Shown here in pieces: positions 49,098-58,240 of a stretch of DNA of 64,000 bases. The position numbers were made by a program, and so were the translations under genes. The stretch lies in NCBI RefSeq assembly GCF_030812335.1, contig NZ_JAUSSN010000001.1, forward strand, positions 62,001 to 126,000, read 5' to 3'. Below the pieces are notes generated by a model. It was given only the letters and a program-made list of their open reading frames with translations, searched no databases and had not been told where the DNA came from. Source of the DNA: Pseudarthrobacter oxydans (GTDB lineage: Bacteria; Actinomycetota; Actinomycetes; Actinomycetales; Micrococcaceae). How positions within the stretch are numbered: the stretch's first letter is position 1; every line of letters starts with the position of its first letter.

Positions 49098-50165
49098 ATG
49101 ATCCGTTTCGAGAACATCGAAGTCACCTTCGGCGACTTCACCGCCATCCCCAGCCTTGATCTCCAGGTAGAACCGGGGGAATTCTTCACCCTGCTTGGAC
49201 CCTCGGGCTGCGGAAAGACAACCGCGCTCCGCACCCTGGCGGGATTCATCGAGCCGTCCGCCGGCGAGATCTACGTCGACGGCAAGGCTGTCACCCGGCT
49301 CCCGAGCGACAAGCGCCAGGTCGGCATGGTGTTCCAGAACTATGCCCTGTTCCCCAGCATGAGCGTGTGGGAGAACATCGCCTTCGGGCTCCGGGTGCGC
49401 AAGGAGAAGCCGGCCGAAAGTGACCGCCTCGTCCGCGATATCGCCCGGCGGGTTGACCTCTCCGAGGACCAGCTGCGCAAAAACGTGGCGGAGCTGTCCG
49501 GCGGACAGCAGCAGCGCGTCGCGGTCGCCCGGGCGCTCGTGTTGCAGCCCAAGATCCTGTTGCTCGACGAGCCGCTCTCCAATTTGGACGCCAAGCTTCG
49601 CCACCAGCTCAGGCAGCAGCTCAAGGATCTTCAAAGCGAATTCGGCATCACCACGGTCTACGTCACCCATGACCAGGACGAGGCCCTGGCGATGAGTGAC
49701 CGGGTGGCCGTCTTCAACAAGGGGGTGGTGGAACAGATTGGCACTCCGCAGAGCATCTACGACGAGTCGGCCACCGAGTTCGTCTGCAATTTCATCGGGG
49801 ACAGTTCACGCCTGACGGCCGCGTTCGTCGAGGAGCTGAACCGGCAGTCAAGCCACGTCCTCGATCCCACGGCCAACTCCTACCTCCGCGTGGAAAAGGC
49901 ATCGCTGGATCCCGCCGGCGGCAACGGCTCGTCCGTCCCGGTGCAGGGAACTGTCGTCTCGAAGACCTACCACGGCCTGCACAGCCGGTTCATCGTCCGC
50001 TGCCACGACGCCGATATCCGGCTGCTGGTCAAAGAGGACGGCGGGACCCATCCCGCCACGGGCAGCCAGGCCACGGTGTACGTCCAGCCCTCCCACGTCC
50101 TCCAGTACCACCCGGAGACAGGTGTCTCACTCAGAAACCGCCTGCAGGAAGTGACCAGCCTGTGA
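49098..50165 (+). CDS. ABC transporter ATPase (iron/2-aminoethylphosphonate class)
   Basis: 355 residues. ABC domain (1-235): Walker A LLGPSGCGKTTALR, Q-loop VFQNYALFPSMSVWENIAFGL, signature VAELSGGQQQRVAVARAL, Walker B ILLLDEPLSNLDAKLR, switch His in TVYVTHDQDEALAMSD. The C-terminal third (about 275-350) is a TOBE-type regulatory domain. It supplies energy for the fused permease, with which it overlaps as GTGA. Class resembles FbpC/PotA/PhnT proteins. Confidence 0.94.
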   Translation: MIRFENIEVTFGDFTAIPSLDLQVEPGEFFTLLGPSGCGKTTALRTLAGFIEPSAGEIYVDGKAVTRLPSDKRQVGMVFQNYALFPSMSVWENIAFGLRVRKEKPAESDRLVRDIARRVDLSEDQLRKNVAELSGGQQQRVAVARALVLQPKILLLDEPLSNLDAKLRHQLRQQLKDLQSEFGITTVYVTHDQDEALAMSDRVAVFNKGVVEQIGTPQSIYDESATEFVCNFIGDSSRLTAAFVEELNRQSSHVLDPTANSYLRVEKASLDPAGGNGSSVPVQGTVVSKTYHGLHSRFIVRCHDADIRLLVKEDGGTHPATGSQATVYVQPSHVLQYHPETGVSLRNRLQEVTSL

Positions 50166-51976
50166 GCACGGCGGGCGGCTCGAACGGCGCGAGCATCCGG
50201 AGCATGCTCCGCTCCCCCGCAGTCCTGATCGTCGGGGTCGTGCTGACCTGGTTCATTGCGGCCTTTCTCGTCTGGCCCAATGCCAATGTGCTGATCCAGA
50301 CCTTCTTCCCGGACGGGAGCTTCTCCGGGCGCGCCGCCGAGAAGCTCTTCTCCTCCCAGCGGGCGATGAAATCCCTGGGCAACAGTTTCCTGCTGGCGGT
50401 CGCCCTGTCGATCACGGTCAACGTGGTGGGAATCTTCATTGTGCTGGTGACCCAGTACTTCAGGATCCGCGGCTCCAAGGTGCTGTTTCTCGGCTACGCC
50501 ACCACCTTCATCTACGGCGGCATTGTGCTGGCGGCCGGTTACAAATTCATCTACGGGGACAAGGGCATCGTGACCGGTTTCCTGGTGGGGCTGTTTCCCG
50601 GCATGGATCCCGGCTGGTTTTCCGGTTTCTTTGCCGTCCTGGCCGTCATGACGTTCGCCACCACGACGAACCACATGCTATTCGTCACCAACGCGCTGAA
50701 GGGCGTGGATTACCAGACCATCGAGGCGGCCCGGAACATGGGGGCCTCCACCTGGACCATCCTCCGGCGTATCGTCCTGCCGATGCTTAAGCCGACGCTC
50801 TTCGCCGTCACCGTCCTCTCGTTCCTGACCGGTCTCGGAGCGCTCAGCGCACCGCAGGTTCTCGGCGGCCGGGAGTTCCAGACCATCACGCCAATGATTC
50901 TCACCTTCAGCAACAGCCCGACGTCGAGGGACCTCGCCGCCCTGCTGGCCGTGATCCTCGGTGTGGCCACCATCCTGATGCTGGCGGTCATGACCCGGCT
51001 GGAAAAGGGCGGAACGTACTTCTCGGTGTCGAAAGTCTCGTCCGGACTGCAGAAGCAGCAGATCCGCAACCCCGTGGCCAACGCTCTCGTCCACGCCGCC
51101 GCGTACCTGCTGTTCGCCGTCTACACGCTGCCCGTGGTGCTGATCGTGGTGTTCTCCTTTGCCGACGGCGCCGCGATCCAGACCGGCCAGCTGCTGCCGG
51201 CGAGCCTGACCTTCGACAACTACATCCGGGTCCTCACCCAGCCCTCGGGCCTGCGGCCGTTCATCATCAGCATCGTCTACAGCGCGCTGGCCGCGCTGAT
51301 CGCCGTCGGAGGCCTGCTCTTCGTGGCCCGGCTCCTGCAGAAGTACCGCAACTGGGTGACGTCGGTGGTGGAGTACCTCCTCCACATCCCGTGGATCCTC
51401 CCCTCCGCCCTGCTCGCCCTGGGCCTGATCCTCAGCTACGACCATCCGAACCCGCTGGTGGGCGGCGCCGTCCTGACCGGGACCACGGTGATCCTGCTCA
51501 TCGCCTTCGTGACCGTCAAGATCCCGTTCACCCTGCGGATGCTCAAGGCCTCCTTCACCTCGGTCAACTCCTCGCTCGAGGAAGCCGCCAACATTATGGG
51601 CGCCAAGACGCTGTACGTGTTCCGCCGGATCCTGCTGCCGATCGTCCTGCCGGCAGCCGCGGCGATCACGGCGCTCAACTTCAACAGCATGCTCGACGAC
51701 TACGACACCGCCATCTTCCTGGCCCACCCGCTGTACCAGCCCCTGGGCCTGGTGATCAAGGCCAACACCGACGGCGCCGATGGTGTCGACGGGGTCTCCA
51801 ACACCTTTGTCTACACGGTGCTGCTGATGGTCATCACGGGTGTGACGATGTATCTGGTCTACGGCCGGGCGGGCCGGAAGGCCGCCCGAGCCGGGAGGGC
51901 AGGCACGGGTGACAAGGGGAGCACGACGCCGGCCCTGATCGAAGCGGCGCCGGCCGAATCGGTGCGCGTCCCATAG
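50162..51976 (+). CDS. ABC transporter permease, two fused permease domains (FbpB/ThiP type)
   Basis: 604 residues with about twelve membrane segments forming two BPD_transp_1 domains. Each half has an EAA coupling loop: GVDYQTIEAARNMGASTWTILRRIVLPMLKP in the first and VNSSLEEAANIMGAKTLYVFRRILLPIVLP in the second. One fused chain makes the full channel, as in Fe(III) FbpB and thiamine ThiP importers. GTG start overlaps the ATPase stop. It ends 40 bases from the convergent pobA stop. Confidence 0.94.
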   Translation: MSTAGGSNGASIRSMLRSPAVLIVGVVLTWFIAAFLVWPNANVLIQTFFPDGSFSGRAAEKLFSSQRAMKSLGNSFLLAVALSITVNVVGIFIVLVTQYFRIRGSKVLFLGYATTFIYGGIVLAAGYKFIYGDKGIVTGFLVGLFPGMDPGWFSGFFAVLAVMTFATTTNHMLFVTNALKGVDYQTIEAARNMGASTWTILRRIVLPMLKPTLFAVTVLSFLTGLGALSAPQVLGGREFQTITPMILTFSNSPTSRDLAALLAVILGVATILMLAVMTRLEKGGTYFSVSKVSSGLQKQQIRNPVANALVHAAAYLLFAVYTLPVVLIVVFSFADGAAIQTGQLLPASLTFDNYIRVLTQPSGLRPFIISIVYSALAALIAVGGLLFVARLLQKYRNWVTSVVEYLLHIPWILPSALLALGLILSYDHPNPLVGGAVLTGTTVILLIAFVTVKIPFTLRMLKASFTSVNSSLEEAANIMGAKTLYVFRRILLPIVLPAAAAITALNFNSMLDDYDTAIFLAHPLYQPLGLVIKANTDGADGVDGVSNTFVYTVLLMVITGVTMYLVYGRAGRKAARAGRAGTGDKGSTTPALIEAAPAESVRVP

Positions 51977-52001
51977 CTAGCCCGCGGGCACCCCCGGTGA
52001 T

Positions 52002-52031
52002 AGTGCGCGCCCGGAATCAGTGCGCGCCCGG
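52002..52031. repeat. Short direct repeat at the permease/pobA junction
   Basis: AGTGCGCGCCCGG occurs at 52002-52014 and 52019-52031, a 17-base period. The second copy lies within the last codons of pobA. Confidence 0.6.
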
Positions 52032-53207
52032 CCAGCCGGTGTAGGCCTCGGCGAGGTAGGCCCGGCCGTGCCGGGAGGACACCACCGAGTTGAGCTCGCC
52101 GAGCTGGCGGGCGCGGGCGAAGTCGTCGGCATCGACCGGGGTGTGCAGCATGGACGTCATCCAGTAGGAGAACTGCTGGGCCTTCCAGACCCGGTCCAGG
52201 GCGCGGTCGCTGTAGGCATCCAGAAGCACGGTGTTTCCGGTCTTGTAGAAGCTGTCGAGGCCTTCAAAGAGCACCTTGACGTCGTGCAGTGCCAGGTTCA
52301 GGCCTTTGGCGCCGGTCGGCGGGACGGTGTGGGCGGCGTCGCCGGCGAGGAACAGCTTGCCGTGCCGCATCGGGGCGTGCACGAAGCTGCGGAACTTCAG
52401 GACCGTCTTGTCGATGACCGGCCCCTCCTTGAGCTCGAAGCCGTTGCCGTTGACCCGGCTGCGGAACGCGTCCCAGATCCGGTCCTCGCTCCAGTTGTTG
52501 ACGTCCTCGTTCGGGTCGCACTGGAAATACATCCGCTGGACGGTTTCGGTCCGCTGGCTGATCAGCGCGAAGCCGTTCTCGGAGTTGGCGTAGATCAGTT
52601 CGTCGGAGCTGCGCGGGGCTTCGGCCAGGATCCCGAACCAGGCGAACGGGTACTCATGGAAGTACCACTTGCGCCGGACTTCCGGGATCTGGAATCGGCT
52701 GTGGCTGCGCGAGCCGTCCGCGCCGGCGATGAAGTCCGCCTGCAGCTCCCATTCCACGCCGTCGGCGTCGGTGAACCAGACCTTCGGCGTGCCTTCGAGG
52801 TCATGGATGGTGGTGTCGGTGACGCTGTAGCGCACGTCGCCGCCGTCGGCCTGGCGCCGGGCGGCTAAATCGAGGAAGACGTCCGTCTGGGGGTAGAGCC
52901 AGACCGACTCGCCGACGAGGTCCTGGAAGTCGATCCGGTGGCTTTCGCCGTTGAAGCGCAGCTCGATGCCGTCGTGCCGGTCGCCGTCGCGCAGGACCCG
53001 GTCCGAGACGCCGCTGTCCACAAGCATCTTCACGGAGCCGTGTTCCAGGATGCCCGCGCGGACGGTTTCCGAGATTTCCTGGTGGCTGCGGATCTCGATC
53101 ACGGTGGATTCGATGCCCTGTCGGGCCAGCAGGTGGGAGAGCATCAGCCCTGCCGGGCCGGCGCCCATGATGGCGACCTGGGTGGTGATGACGTTGCGGT
53201 TTGCCAT
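52017..53207 (-). CDS. pobA: 4-hydroxybenzoate 3-monooxygenase
   Basis: 396 residues; hydroxylates 4-hydroxybenzoate to protocatechuate with NAD(P)H, FAD and oxygen. Motifs: TQVAIMGAGPAGLMLSHLLARQGIESTVIE (FAD), the substrate-near ELRFNGESHRIDF region, FIAGADGSRSHSR (DG motif), and LFLAGDAAHTVPPTGAKGLNLALHDVKVL. Length equals that of the Pseudomonas enzyme. ATG 53207 has GAGGACACC upstream. The IclR gene lies 94 bases upstream on the same strand, and an IclR-type site lies at the end of that gene, so pobA is probably induced by 4-hydroxybenzoate. Confidence 0.97.
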   Translation of the reverse strand: MANRNVITTQVAIMGAGPAGLMLSHLLARQGIESTVIEIRSHQEISETVRAGILEHGSVKMLVDSGVSDRVLRDGDRHDGIELRFNGESHRIDFQDLVGESVWLYPQTDVFLDLAARRQADGGDVRYSVTDTTIHDLEGTPKVWFTDADGVEWELQADFIAGADGSRSHSRFQIPEVRRKWYFHEYPFAWFGILAEAPRSSDELIYANSENGFALISQRTETVQRMYFQCDPNEDVNNWSEDRIWDAFRSRVNGNGFELKEGPVIDKTVLKFRSFVHAPMRHGKLFLAGDAAHTVPPTGAKGLNLALHDVKVLFEGLDSFYKTGNTVLLDAYSDRALDRVWKAQQFSYWMTSMLHTPVDADDFARARQLGELNSVVSSRHGRAYLAEAYTGWPGAH

Positions 53208-53301
53208 GGTGTCCTCGCTTCGTTGCGGGGCCCGGACTGGTGGGCGTCGGGGGCCGTGTGGGTTCTCTGGCTCCAGTGTGCGCCCGGGCACGTGATGGGC
53301 G

Positions 53302-54081
53302 TTACACGGATTCCGCTGAATGGAAGGCGGGTGACGCCGTCGCTCCCAGCAGCTGGCGGCCGATCCCGCGGGCAGCCGTCTGCAGGGCCGGAACCAGCGC
53401 CTGAAGCCGCATCTCGCGCAGGGGTACGACGACGCCGAGCGCGGCCACGGTGCGGCTCTTCGCGTCCCGCACGGGGACGGCAATCCCCCAGGTGTCCGGG
53501 TCCACGACGCCGGCCAGTTGCGCGAAGCCGTGGGCGGCCGTCTCCTGGAGCAGGGTGCGGAGATCCTCCGGCCGGACCTTGCCGGCCGGATCGTGGAACT
53601 GGTGGAGGTACTCCGCCTGGACCGGCGCCGGCTGGTTGGCCATCAGCGCCAGCCCGGCGGAGGACACGTGCACCGGCATCCGTCCGGCGACCTGGGCCCG
53701 GTTCGCCACGGAGCCGCGGCGGGACAGCCGCTCGACGAAGAGTGCCTCCCAGCCCTCCAGCACGGCCAGGTTCACGTTCTGGTTCAGCACCTGCTGGATG
53801 TCCTCCATAAAGGGCATGGCCGCCTGGCGGAGGGCCAGGGTGGGCGAATTCCGGTTGACCAGCTCCCACAGGCGCAGGCCCAGCCGGACGGATCCCCCGC
53901 TGCCCAGTTCCAGGAGGCCGTGCCCGGCCAGCTGCCGGACCAGCCGGTGGGCCGTGCTCAGCGGCAGTCCGGCCCGGTCCGCGAGTTCGGAGAGGGGCAG
54001 CACGGTGACGCCCTCGGGGAACGCCGAGATCACCCGGACGACGCGGTCCACCACGGAATCCCCGGTGCCCGAATTAGCCAT
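53302..54081 (-). CDS. IclR family regulator (PobR/PcaU type)
   Basis: 259 residues. N-terminal winged HTH: DRVVRVISAFPEGVTVLPLSELADRAGLPLSTAHRLVRQLAGHGLLELG. The C-terminal IclR effector domain carries LALRQAAMPFMEDIQQVLNQNVNLAVLEG and PVRDAKSRTVAALGVVVPL. Next to pobA, it is most likely the regulator that senses 4-hydroxybenzoate. ATG 54081 has GGAAG eight bases upstream; GTG 54090 is the alternative. Similar sites before its own start and near pobA suggest autoregulation as well. Confidence 0.9.
   Translation of the reverse strand: MANSGTGDSVVDRVVRVISAFPEGVTVLPLSELADRAGLPLSTAHRLVRQLAGHGLLELGSGGSVRLGLRLWELVNRNSPTLALRQAAMPFMEDIQQVLNQNVNLAVLEGWEALFVERLSRRGSVANRAQVAGRMPVHVSSAGLALMANQPAPVQAEYLHQFHDPAGKVRPEDLRTLLQETAAHGFAQLAGVVDPDTWGIAVPVRDAKSRTVAALGVVVPLREMRLQALVPALQTAARGIGRQLLGATASPAFHSAESV
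53311..53325. promoter_or_regulatory. IclR-type site upstream of pobA
   Basis: TTCCGCTGAATGGAA, a TTCC-N7-GGAA dyad lying inside the last codons of the iclR gene, 104 bases before the pobA ATG. Same 14-base word, one base different, as at 54091. Confidence 0.55.
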
Positions 54082-54090
54082 CGCCGTCAC

Positions 54091-54104
54091 TTCCGTTGAA
54101 TGGA
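54091..54104. promoter_or_regulatory. IclR-type site upstream of the iclR gene
   Basis: TTCCGTTGAATGGA between the -10-like TAGGAT (minus strand, 54104-54109) and the start codon, so binding would block its own transcription. Confidence 0.55.
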
Positions 54105-54156
54105 TCCTACGTCAACTCTACGCCGCGGCGCCCCGCCGGCCCGGGGGTGCGCAGCG

Positions 54157-55320
54157 CTAGAGGGCCCGGTTGAGGCTTCGCCGCAGGAGCCCGGCGCCCA
54201 GCACGAGCAGTGCCGCGGCCATGCCGGCAAGCACCCCCAGCTCGGGCAGGACGTCACCCAAGGTGCCGTCGTGGCGCTGGATGGCCGATAACGCCTCGTA
54301 CGCCCAGCGGTGCGGCGTGGCGAACGAGACCGCGGCCAGCGTTTCCGGGAAGAACTCGGGCGGCACCATGCAGCCGCCCAGGCCCGCCAGCACGAGTCCG
54401 GCGCCCACACCGACGCCGGCGGCGGCGGTGTCGTTGTCCATCACCGAGCCGACCATCATCGCGGCGGCGGCCGAGACGGCGCAGAAGAGCACCAGCACGA
54501 GGGCCGAGAGCCACAGGTTGCCCCAGTCGACGCCGAACAGCAGCGCGGTGCCGACCATGATGAACCCGCCCTGGACGAAGGCGATGGCAAAGCGTCCCAG
54601 CGCCTGCCCGGCCACGACCTGGCCGCTGGACACCGGAGCGGACATGACCCGGCCCACGACACCGAACCGCCGCGCCTGGATCAGCGTGGCCGCACCGGTG
54701 AGTGAGCTGAGGAAGACAAAGAGCAACAGCTGCTGCGAGGCGCCGAGATCGAACTTCCCCAGTCCCCGGAACTCCTGCACGACGTCGCCGGTGTCCACGA
54801 TCTGCACTGTCGGCGCCGCCACCTGCGCGGCGGCCTGGTCCAGGGCCGGGCGGGCCTGCTCCTCGGGGATTCCGGCGCCGGTCAGGGCAGCGAGCTGGCT
54901 CCGGTCCAGGCCCACGGCCTGCACGGCCGTGCGGACCTGCTGCAGCACGGCCTGGGCCGAGGACTGCGAGGCCATCACCACGGCAAGCTCGGCCGGCCGG
55001 CCGGCATGGAAAGCGGCAGCGTCGGCGTCGTCAAGGAACATGCCGACGTCGGTGCGGCCGCGGCGGAGGTCCGCCCTGGCCGCGTCCTCACCGCTTGCCG
55101 TGACGTCGACGCCGGCGGACTCGAGCTCCGCGGTCAGGGCCTGGGTGAGCGTGCTGCCGGGTCCGGCGATGGTCACCCGGGGCTGGCCGCTGCCGGCACC
55201 GAACTGCGAACCGAGCAGCAGGATGAGCATGAGCGGAAAAATGAAGACGAAGAAGAGGTTCGACTTGTCCCGCAGAAAGCGACGCAGTTCCACGGTGGCG
55301 ATCGCGACGATGGCGCTCAT
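54157..55320 (-). CDS. ABC-2 type exporter permease (second)
   Basis: 387 residues of the ABC-2/YhgE class: N-terminal TM (FLRDKSNLFFVFIFPLMLILLLGSQFG), a 180-residue extracytoplasmic domain, then five membrane segments (LLLFVFLSSLTGAATLIQARRFGVVGRV onward). With the preceding permease and the ATPase it forms a three-gene DrrAB-like export system. The large extracellular domain suggests a lipid, antibiotic or peptide-type substrate. Start overlaps the upstream permease stop by four bases. Confidence 0.88.
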   Translation of the reverse strand: MSAIVAIATVELRRFLRDKSNLFFVFIFPLMLILLLGSQFGAGSGQPRVTIAGPGSTLTQALTAELESAGVDVTASGEDAARADLRRGRTDVGMFLDDADAAAFHAGRPAELAVVMASQSSAQAVLQQVRTAVQAVGLDRSQLAALTGAGIPEEQARPALDQAAAQVAAPTVQIVDTGDVVQEFRGLGKFDLGASQQLLLFVFLSSLTGAATLIQARRFGVVGRVMSAPVSSGQVVAGQALGRFAIAFVQGGFIMVGTALLFGVDWGNLWLSALVLVLFCAVSAAAAMMVGSVMDNDTAAAGVGVGAGLVLAGLGGCMVPPEFFPETLAAVSFATPHRWAYEALSAIQRHDGTLGDVLPELGVLAGMAAALLVLGAGLLRRSLNRAL

Positions 55321-56489
55321 GCCTGCGCCCCCCGGTCCGGGAGGATGCGCGCGAGAAGCAGCCCGGCCGCGGCGAACGCCAGCATAACCGCGACCGGCCC
55401 CGTCACGTCCCCGACGTTTCCGCCCCCGGCGGAGATCCCGAGACCCCGGTTGAACGCGCCGATCGGGTTGAGGTCCAGCAGCGTTGCGGCGAAACCGGTG
55501 CCCTGGACCGGGAAGAAAGCGCCGCCCGCGATCCCCAGCACCACCGCCAGGATGGACTGCGCCACGTTGGCCTGCTCCGCCGTCCGGACCAGCCGCGCGA
55601 CGACGAACGTCAAGCTGGTCGCGGCCGTCACGACGCTCAGAATCAGCGCGGCCACCACGAGCGGGGAGCCGAAGGAGACGCCGAACAGCTGGGAGCCGGC
55701 GGTGAGCAGGACGGTGGTGGCAACGACGCCCAGGATGAAGCCGGTGCAGGCCTTGGCCGTGATCACGGCGGCGCCGGTGACCGGCATCGACCGCAGCCGG
55801 GCCAGGGTGCCCTGTTCCCGCTCCGCGAGCAGCCCCAGCACACCGAATCCGACGGTGAACATCAGAAACAGCCCGGCCTGGCCCGCCACGAGCGTGCCGC
55901 GGAGCGAGAGTTGTTCCGCGGCGGCCTGCCCTTCGGTCAGGGTGAGCAGGGACGGTCCGGCCGCAGCGTGCCGGGCCAGCGCCGCGAGATCCTGGCGCGG
56001 CAGCCCGGAAAGGCCGCCGGCGGCGGCGGTCACCGTGCCGGCGGCGAACTGGTCCACGACCCCCTGGACCACGGAGATCAGCACGCCGGATTCCAGCGAG
56101 GCGTTGTCACCCTCAACGAGCTGGACCGACGCGGCCTGGCCGGAGAGCACCGCGTTGCTGAAGCCCTCGGGAATGATGATGCCGAGGTCGGCGCCGCTGG
56201 CCTGGGTCTCGTGGCGGACGTCCGCGGCGGGGACCCGCTTGATGGTGACGTCCATGATCTCGAGTGAATCAACGGCGCCGAGCAGTGCGGCACCCAGCTG
56301 GTCGGCGTCGTCCGCGCTGGCGACGACGGTGGCCGGCTGCAGGTCAACGGTGTCCTCACCGAGTCCGCCGAACACCAGGCTCAACACGCCCATGAGCGCG
56401 AGCGGGACGATGAGGGAGAAGATGAAGACGGACTTGTCCCGGATGCGCTGGCGCAGGTCCTTGGCGACCATGGTCCACAGACCGGGCAT
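55317..56489 (-). CDS. ABC-2 type exporter permease (first)
   Basis: 390 residues with the same plan as its partner: TM1 (DLRQRIRDKSVFIFSLIVPLALMGVLSLVFGG), a soluble domain of about 180 residues, then membrane segments containing LLAEREQGTLARLRSMPVTGAAVITAKACTGFILG, the typical ABC-2 coupling region. The two permeases look like paralogues that arose by duplication. Starts one base after the ATPase stop. Confidence 0.88.
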   Translation of the reverse strand: MPGLWTMVAKDLRQRIRDKSVFIFSLIVPLALMGVLSLVFGGLGEDTVDLQPATVVASADDADQLGAALLGAVDSLEIMDVTIKRVPAADVRHETQASGADLGIIIPEGFSNAVLSGQAASVQLVEGDNASLESGVLISVVQGVVDQFAAGTVTAAAGGLSGLPRQDLAALARHAAAGPSLLTLTEGQAAAEQLSLRGTLVAGQAGLFLMFTVGFGVLGLLAEREQGTLARLRSMPVTGAAVITAKACTGFILGVVATTVLLTAGSQLFGVSFGSPLVVAALILSVVTAATSLTFVVARLVRTAEQANVAQSILAVVLGIAGGAFFPVQGTGFAATLLDLNPIGAFNRGLGISAGGGNVGDVTGPVAVMLAFAAAGLLLARILPDRGAQA

Positions 56490-56490
56490 C

Positions 56491-57456
56491 TCAGTCCCTC
56501 AGCGCTTTGCCGGTCAGGTGCAGGAACACGGACTCCAGGTCGGGCCGGACAATCTCCACCGACGTGACGGACATTCCGGCGTGCCCGGCTCCGGTCACGA
56601 TCCCGGCGAGTGCGGTGGGTCCGTCGCTGACGGTGAGGATAAGCCCGGCCCCGTCGTTGTCGACGTGCTGCACCGCCGGCAGCCCGCGCAGGGCCTCCGC
56701 GGCCCGGGACATGCTCCCGCCGCCGCGCAGGTTGATCCGGTCCACGCCGCCGGTGAGCGTGATCAGCTCGTCCCGGGTGCCCTCGGCCTGGACCCGGCCC
56801 TCGTCAATGATCGCAATCCGGTCGCAGAGCCGCTCGGCCTCCTCCATGTAGTGCGTGGTGTAGAGCACCGCCATGCCTTCGACGGAGAGCCTTTCCACGG
56901 ATTCGAGGATGGCGTTGCGGGACTGCGGATCCACCCCGACTGTCGGTTCGTCCAGGATCAGCAGGGTGGGGCGGTGGAGCAGGCCGATGCCGATGTTCAG
57001 CCGCCGTTTCATGCCGCCTGAGTACTTTTTGGTCAGGTCACCGGCACGGTCGTTCAGGCCGATCAGCTCCAGCACCTCGTTGGTGCGCCGGGTCAGCTCC
57101 CTGCCGCGGAGCCCCTGGAGCCGGCCGAAGAATTTCAGGTTCTCCCGCGCGGTCAGGTCCGGGTAGATGGCCAGTTCCTGCGGGACGAGGCCGATAATGC
57201 GCTTGGCTTCCGTCTTGGACGGGGTCATGGCCCGGCCCGCCACACGGACGGTTCCCCCGTGGGCGGGGATCAGGCCCGCGACCATGGAGATGATGGTGGT
57301 CTTACCGGCGCCGTTGGGTCCCAGCAGCCCGTAGGTTTCGCCGGAGCGGATGTGGAAGGAAACACCGTCGACGGCGGTCAGCTCCCCGTAGCGCCTGACC
57401 AGTCCGCTGACGTCCAGCACGTCCCTGGTTTGTGTCTGTACTACTTCCACCAGCAT
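56491..57456 (-). CDS. ABC exporter ATPase (DrrA type)
   Basis: 321 residues. ABC domain: YGLLGPNGAGKTTIISMVAGL (Walker A), KKYSGGMKRRLNIGIGLLHRP (signature), LLILDEPTVGVDPQSRNAI (Walker B), with a C-terminal extension (about 225-321) typical of DrrA/NodI exporters. First gene of the export operon; the ATG at 57456 is preceded by GGGGG and by TAGGCT about 24 bases upstream. The exported compound is unknown. Confidence 0.92.
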   Translation of the reverse strand: MLVEVVQTQTRDVLDVSGLVRRYGELTAVDGVSFHIRSGETYGLLGPNGAGKTTIISMVAGLIPAHGGTVRVAGRAMTPSKTEAKRIIGLVPQELAIYPDLTARENLKFFGRLQGLRGRELTRRTNEVLELIGLNDRAGDLTKKYSGGMKRRLNIGIGLLHRPTLLILDEPTVGVDPQSRNAILESVERLSVEGMAVLYTTHYMEEAERLCDRIAIIDEGRVQAEGTRDELITLTGGVDRINLRGGGSMSRAAEALRGLPAVQHVDNDGAGLILTVSDGPTALAGIVTGAGHAGMSVTSVEIVRPDLESVFLHLTGKALRD

Positions 57457-57652
57457 CCCCCGCCGCTTTGTTGTGTCCAGCCTAGCCTCGGGGTCCGGCC
57501 GGGCAATGGACAGGGACCTTATTCCCGGTGCCGTGTCCCGAGACGGGCGACGAATCCGGAGACCAGGCCGCGGAAGTGATAGCGTCTAGCGGTTGATTCC
57601 CGCGCCCCGGGACACGGCACACAGAACCAAATCAAGGCACACCGGAGGACCC

Positions 57653-58186
57653 ATGCTCAAAGGATTCAAGGACTTCATCCTGCGCGGCAACGTGATCGAA
57701 CTGTCCATCGCCGTCGTTGTCGGCACGGCTTTCACCGCCCTGGTCGGCGCGTTTACCTCGAACATCGTGAACCCGATCATCGCGGCAGCCGGCGGGGTTG
57801 AGACCAACGGGCTGGGCTTCCCCATCTGGCCGGGGAACGAGAAGACCTTCGTCAACTTCGGCGCCGTCATCACGGCGTTCGTCACGTTCATGATCACGGC
57901 CGCCGTCGTGTACTTCATTTTCGTGGCGCCGATGAACCGGATCAACCATCTGGTCAAGAAGCGCCTCGCCACAGCGGAGCCGGAGGAGAAGCCGCTCCCG
58001 GCGGACACGGCGCTGCTGGCCGAAATCCGTGACCTGCTGGCCCAGCTCGCCGGCGCGGAACACGGGCGGTCGTCCGGCCCCACCCTGGCGCGGGACGGCG
58101 AACCGGCTGTGGACCGCATTGACGATCTGGCCGGCGCGCGCACTCGGGAGCAGACCGTCGAGGCGGCCGGCAGGCGCGGCCGCTAG
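57653..58186 (+). CDS. mscL: Large-conductance mechanosensitive channel
   Basis: 177 residues. TM1 with the pore-lining helix MLKGFKDFILRGNVIELSIAVVVGTAFTALVGAF, a periplasmic loop (VETNGLGFPIWPGNEKTFVNFG), TM2 (AVITAFVTFMITAAVVYFIFVAPMNRI), then a longer C-terminal tail of about 60 residues than most MscL proteins. It opens under membrane tension to release solutes during osmotic downshift. ATG 57653 has GGAGG upstream. Confidence 0.96.
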   Translation: MLKGFKDFILRGNVIELSIAVVVGTAFTALVGAFTSNIVNPIIAAAGGVETNGLGFPIWPGNEKTFVNFGAVITAFVTFMITAAVVYFIFVAPMNRINHLVKKRLATAEPEEKPLPADTALLAEIRDLLAQLAGAEHGRSSGPTLARDGEPAVDRIDDLAGARTREQTVEAAGRRGR

Positions 58187-58240
58187 TCTGAGCGGAATCG
58201 TCACCGGCCGGCAATAGGCCTGTAACAGCCGCCGGACATC

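Noticed and set aside
55006..57021. A 671-codon plus-strand frame opposite the ABC-2 permeases and ATPase
   Set aside because: Serine/proline/arginine-rich shadow of three clear ABC genes on the minus strand.
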